Shown: positions 63,432-64,000 of the stretch, piece after piece | How the letters are laid out: each line of letters begins with the position of its first letter | Position numbering within the stretch: the first letter of the stretch is position 1 | DNA from: Clostridia bacterium | Lineage (GTDB): Bacteria; Bacillota; Clostridia; Christensenellales; Aristaeellaceae | DNA: 64,000 bases | Assembly (NCBI GenBank): GCA_030529995.1 | Contig: JAUMVT010000006.1 | Coordinates: 1-64,000, forward strand | Direction: 5' to 3' | Program-made: the position numbers and the translations under genes | The notes under the pieces: model-generated | Databases searched by the model: none | What the model was told of the DNA's origin: nothing | What the model saw: the letters and a program-made list of their open reading frames with translations, nothing else

Positions 63432-64000
63432 TCAGTCGCCCAGGGAAATGCCCATCATCCGGGCAGTGGCTACCATCTGGTCATCGGCAGGCACCAGCTT
63501 CGGCACGCCGGCAATGTCCTTCAAGGCATTATGAGTAATGGTATTGTTCTTCAGCGCGACCGTTACACCATACACATCGTCCCGGATCAGCTCTGCCGCA
63601 TGGACGCCGAACTGGGTGGAAAGCACCCGGTCATAGGCACTGGGAGCACCGCCGCGCTGGATGTGGCCGGGCACCACATTCCGGGCTTCCACACCCACCA
63701 AATCACGGAGCTGCTGAGCTACGGCAGCACTGGAAGAATAATGCTCTGCCGCACGCTTGGCTTCCCGCTCCTTCTTCTTCATTTTGGCTTCTTCCTTGTC
63801 CATGGCGCCTTCTGCCACGGCAATGATGGTGAAGCCCTTGTTGGACTTTGCCCGTGCCTCCACCACTTTGGCAACCTTCTTGATGTCGTAGGGCACTTCG
63901 GGGATCAGAATCACGTCTGCACCGCCGGCAACGCCGGAATACAGGGTCAGCCAACCGGCCTTGTTGCCCATCACTTCAATGACCATGCACCGGCCGTGGC
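63432..64000 (-). CDS. pfkA: 6-phosphofructokinase, C-terminal part (start outside window)
   Basis: About 189 residues are visible and the frame continues past 64000. The segment HGRCMVIEVMGNKAGWLTL and GVAGGADVILIPE, then VVPGHIQRGGAPSAYDR, belong to PFKA-family phosphofructokinase; the AGW-x-x-L and GGADVILIPE form points to the mixed-substrate group rather than the short E. coli-type enzyme. It phosphorylates fructose 6-phosphate in glycolysis. Whether ATP or pyrophosphate is used depends on residues outside the window. Confidence 0.92.
   Translation of the reverse strand, partial: HGRCMVIEVMGNKAGWLTLYSGVAGGADVILIPEVPYDIKKVAKVVEARAKSNKGFTIIAVAEGAMDKEEAKMKKKEREAKRAAEHYSSSAAVAQQLRDLVGVEARNVVPGHIQRGGAPSAYDRVLSTQFGVHAAELIRDDVYGVTVALKNNTITHNALKDIAGVPKLVPADDQMVATARMMGISLGD

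Noticed and set aside
1..64000. CRISPR arrays, insertion sequences, prophage, tRNA or rRNA genes
   Set aside because: No repeat-spacer pattern, transposase, integrase or structural phage gene was found, and I saw no tRNA cloverleaf or rRNA segment; a short tRNA missed by eye cannot be fully excluded.

Overview
The window looks like chromosome of an anaerobic, fairly GC-rich member of the Bacillota, most likely class Clostridia. The evidence is strong AGGAGG ribosome binding sites, TTGACA/TATAAT promoters (often with an extended TGn -10), a YlxM-Ffh-RpsP-KhpA-RimM-TrmD block, the PyrK plus PyrD (class 1B) pair, a CoaBC/Gmk/YicC block, a mixed-substrate type phosphofructokinase and no aerobic respiration genes. 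Genus cannot be fixed from sequence alone. I saw no rRNA, tRNA, CRISPR array, insertion sequence or prophage.

Layout. 1-7.4 kb: end of an unknown gene, a class A penicillin-binding protein, a small PD-(D/E)XK protein overlapping it, a SNF2 helicase, endonuclease IV and a Nudix-HAD fusion. 7.5-14.2 kb: secreted envelope genes (L,D-transpeptidase, CvpA-like protein, a 1282-residue secreted protein). 14.2-21.9 kb, all on the minus strand: esterase, FucO-like dehydrogenase, nucleoside hydrolase, MnmG, a frameshifted metallo-beta-lactamase-fold gene, a CofE-like protein and an AraC regulator. 22.1-29.7 kb: the most unusual locus, a nitrogenase-like reductase (NifH-, NifD- and NifK-like) interleaved with a complete metal-chelate type ABC importer and ending in a flavodoxin. 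29.8-35.1 kb: a Clp-like AAA+ ATPase with an unknown partner, divergent from a low-GC GmrSD-like (DUF262/DUF1524/DUF4268) restriction gene. 35.2-40.8 kb: two MATE exporters flanking a short alanyl-tRNA synthetase. 40.4-44.3 kb (minus): the trmD-to-ylxM translation/SRP block. 44.5-50.6 kb: pyrC-K-D-F-E-B-I plus an ASCH-domain gene. 50.7-55.3 kb: small envelope genes and a polar amino acid ABC importer. 55.4-57.7 kb: a Zn/Cd-type P-ATPase with a very His-rich linker. 57.7-60.7 kb (minus): yicC, gmk, rpoZ, coaBC. 60.9-64 kb: pseudouridine catabolism (psuK, psuG), a DUF523 protein and the 3' part of pfkA.

How the genes fit together. Several operons are clear from start/stop overlaps. The pyr operon encodes six enzymes of de novo UMP synthesis from carbamoyl phosphate onward, and it carries an ASCH protein that may act on a modified pyrimidine. 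PsuK/PsuG and the nucleoside hydrolase feed nucleosides back into central metabolism. In the nitrogenase-like locus the importer genes lie between the reductase genes, which suggests that the imported metal complex or tetrapyrrole is the substrate or cofactor precursor of the reductase, with flavodoxin as a likely electron source. The NifK-like subunit has no cysteine where the family places its cluster ligands, so dinitrogen fixation is unlikely. This locus is the best candidate for an undescribed system.
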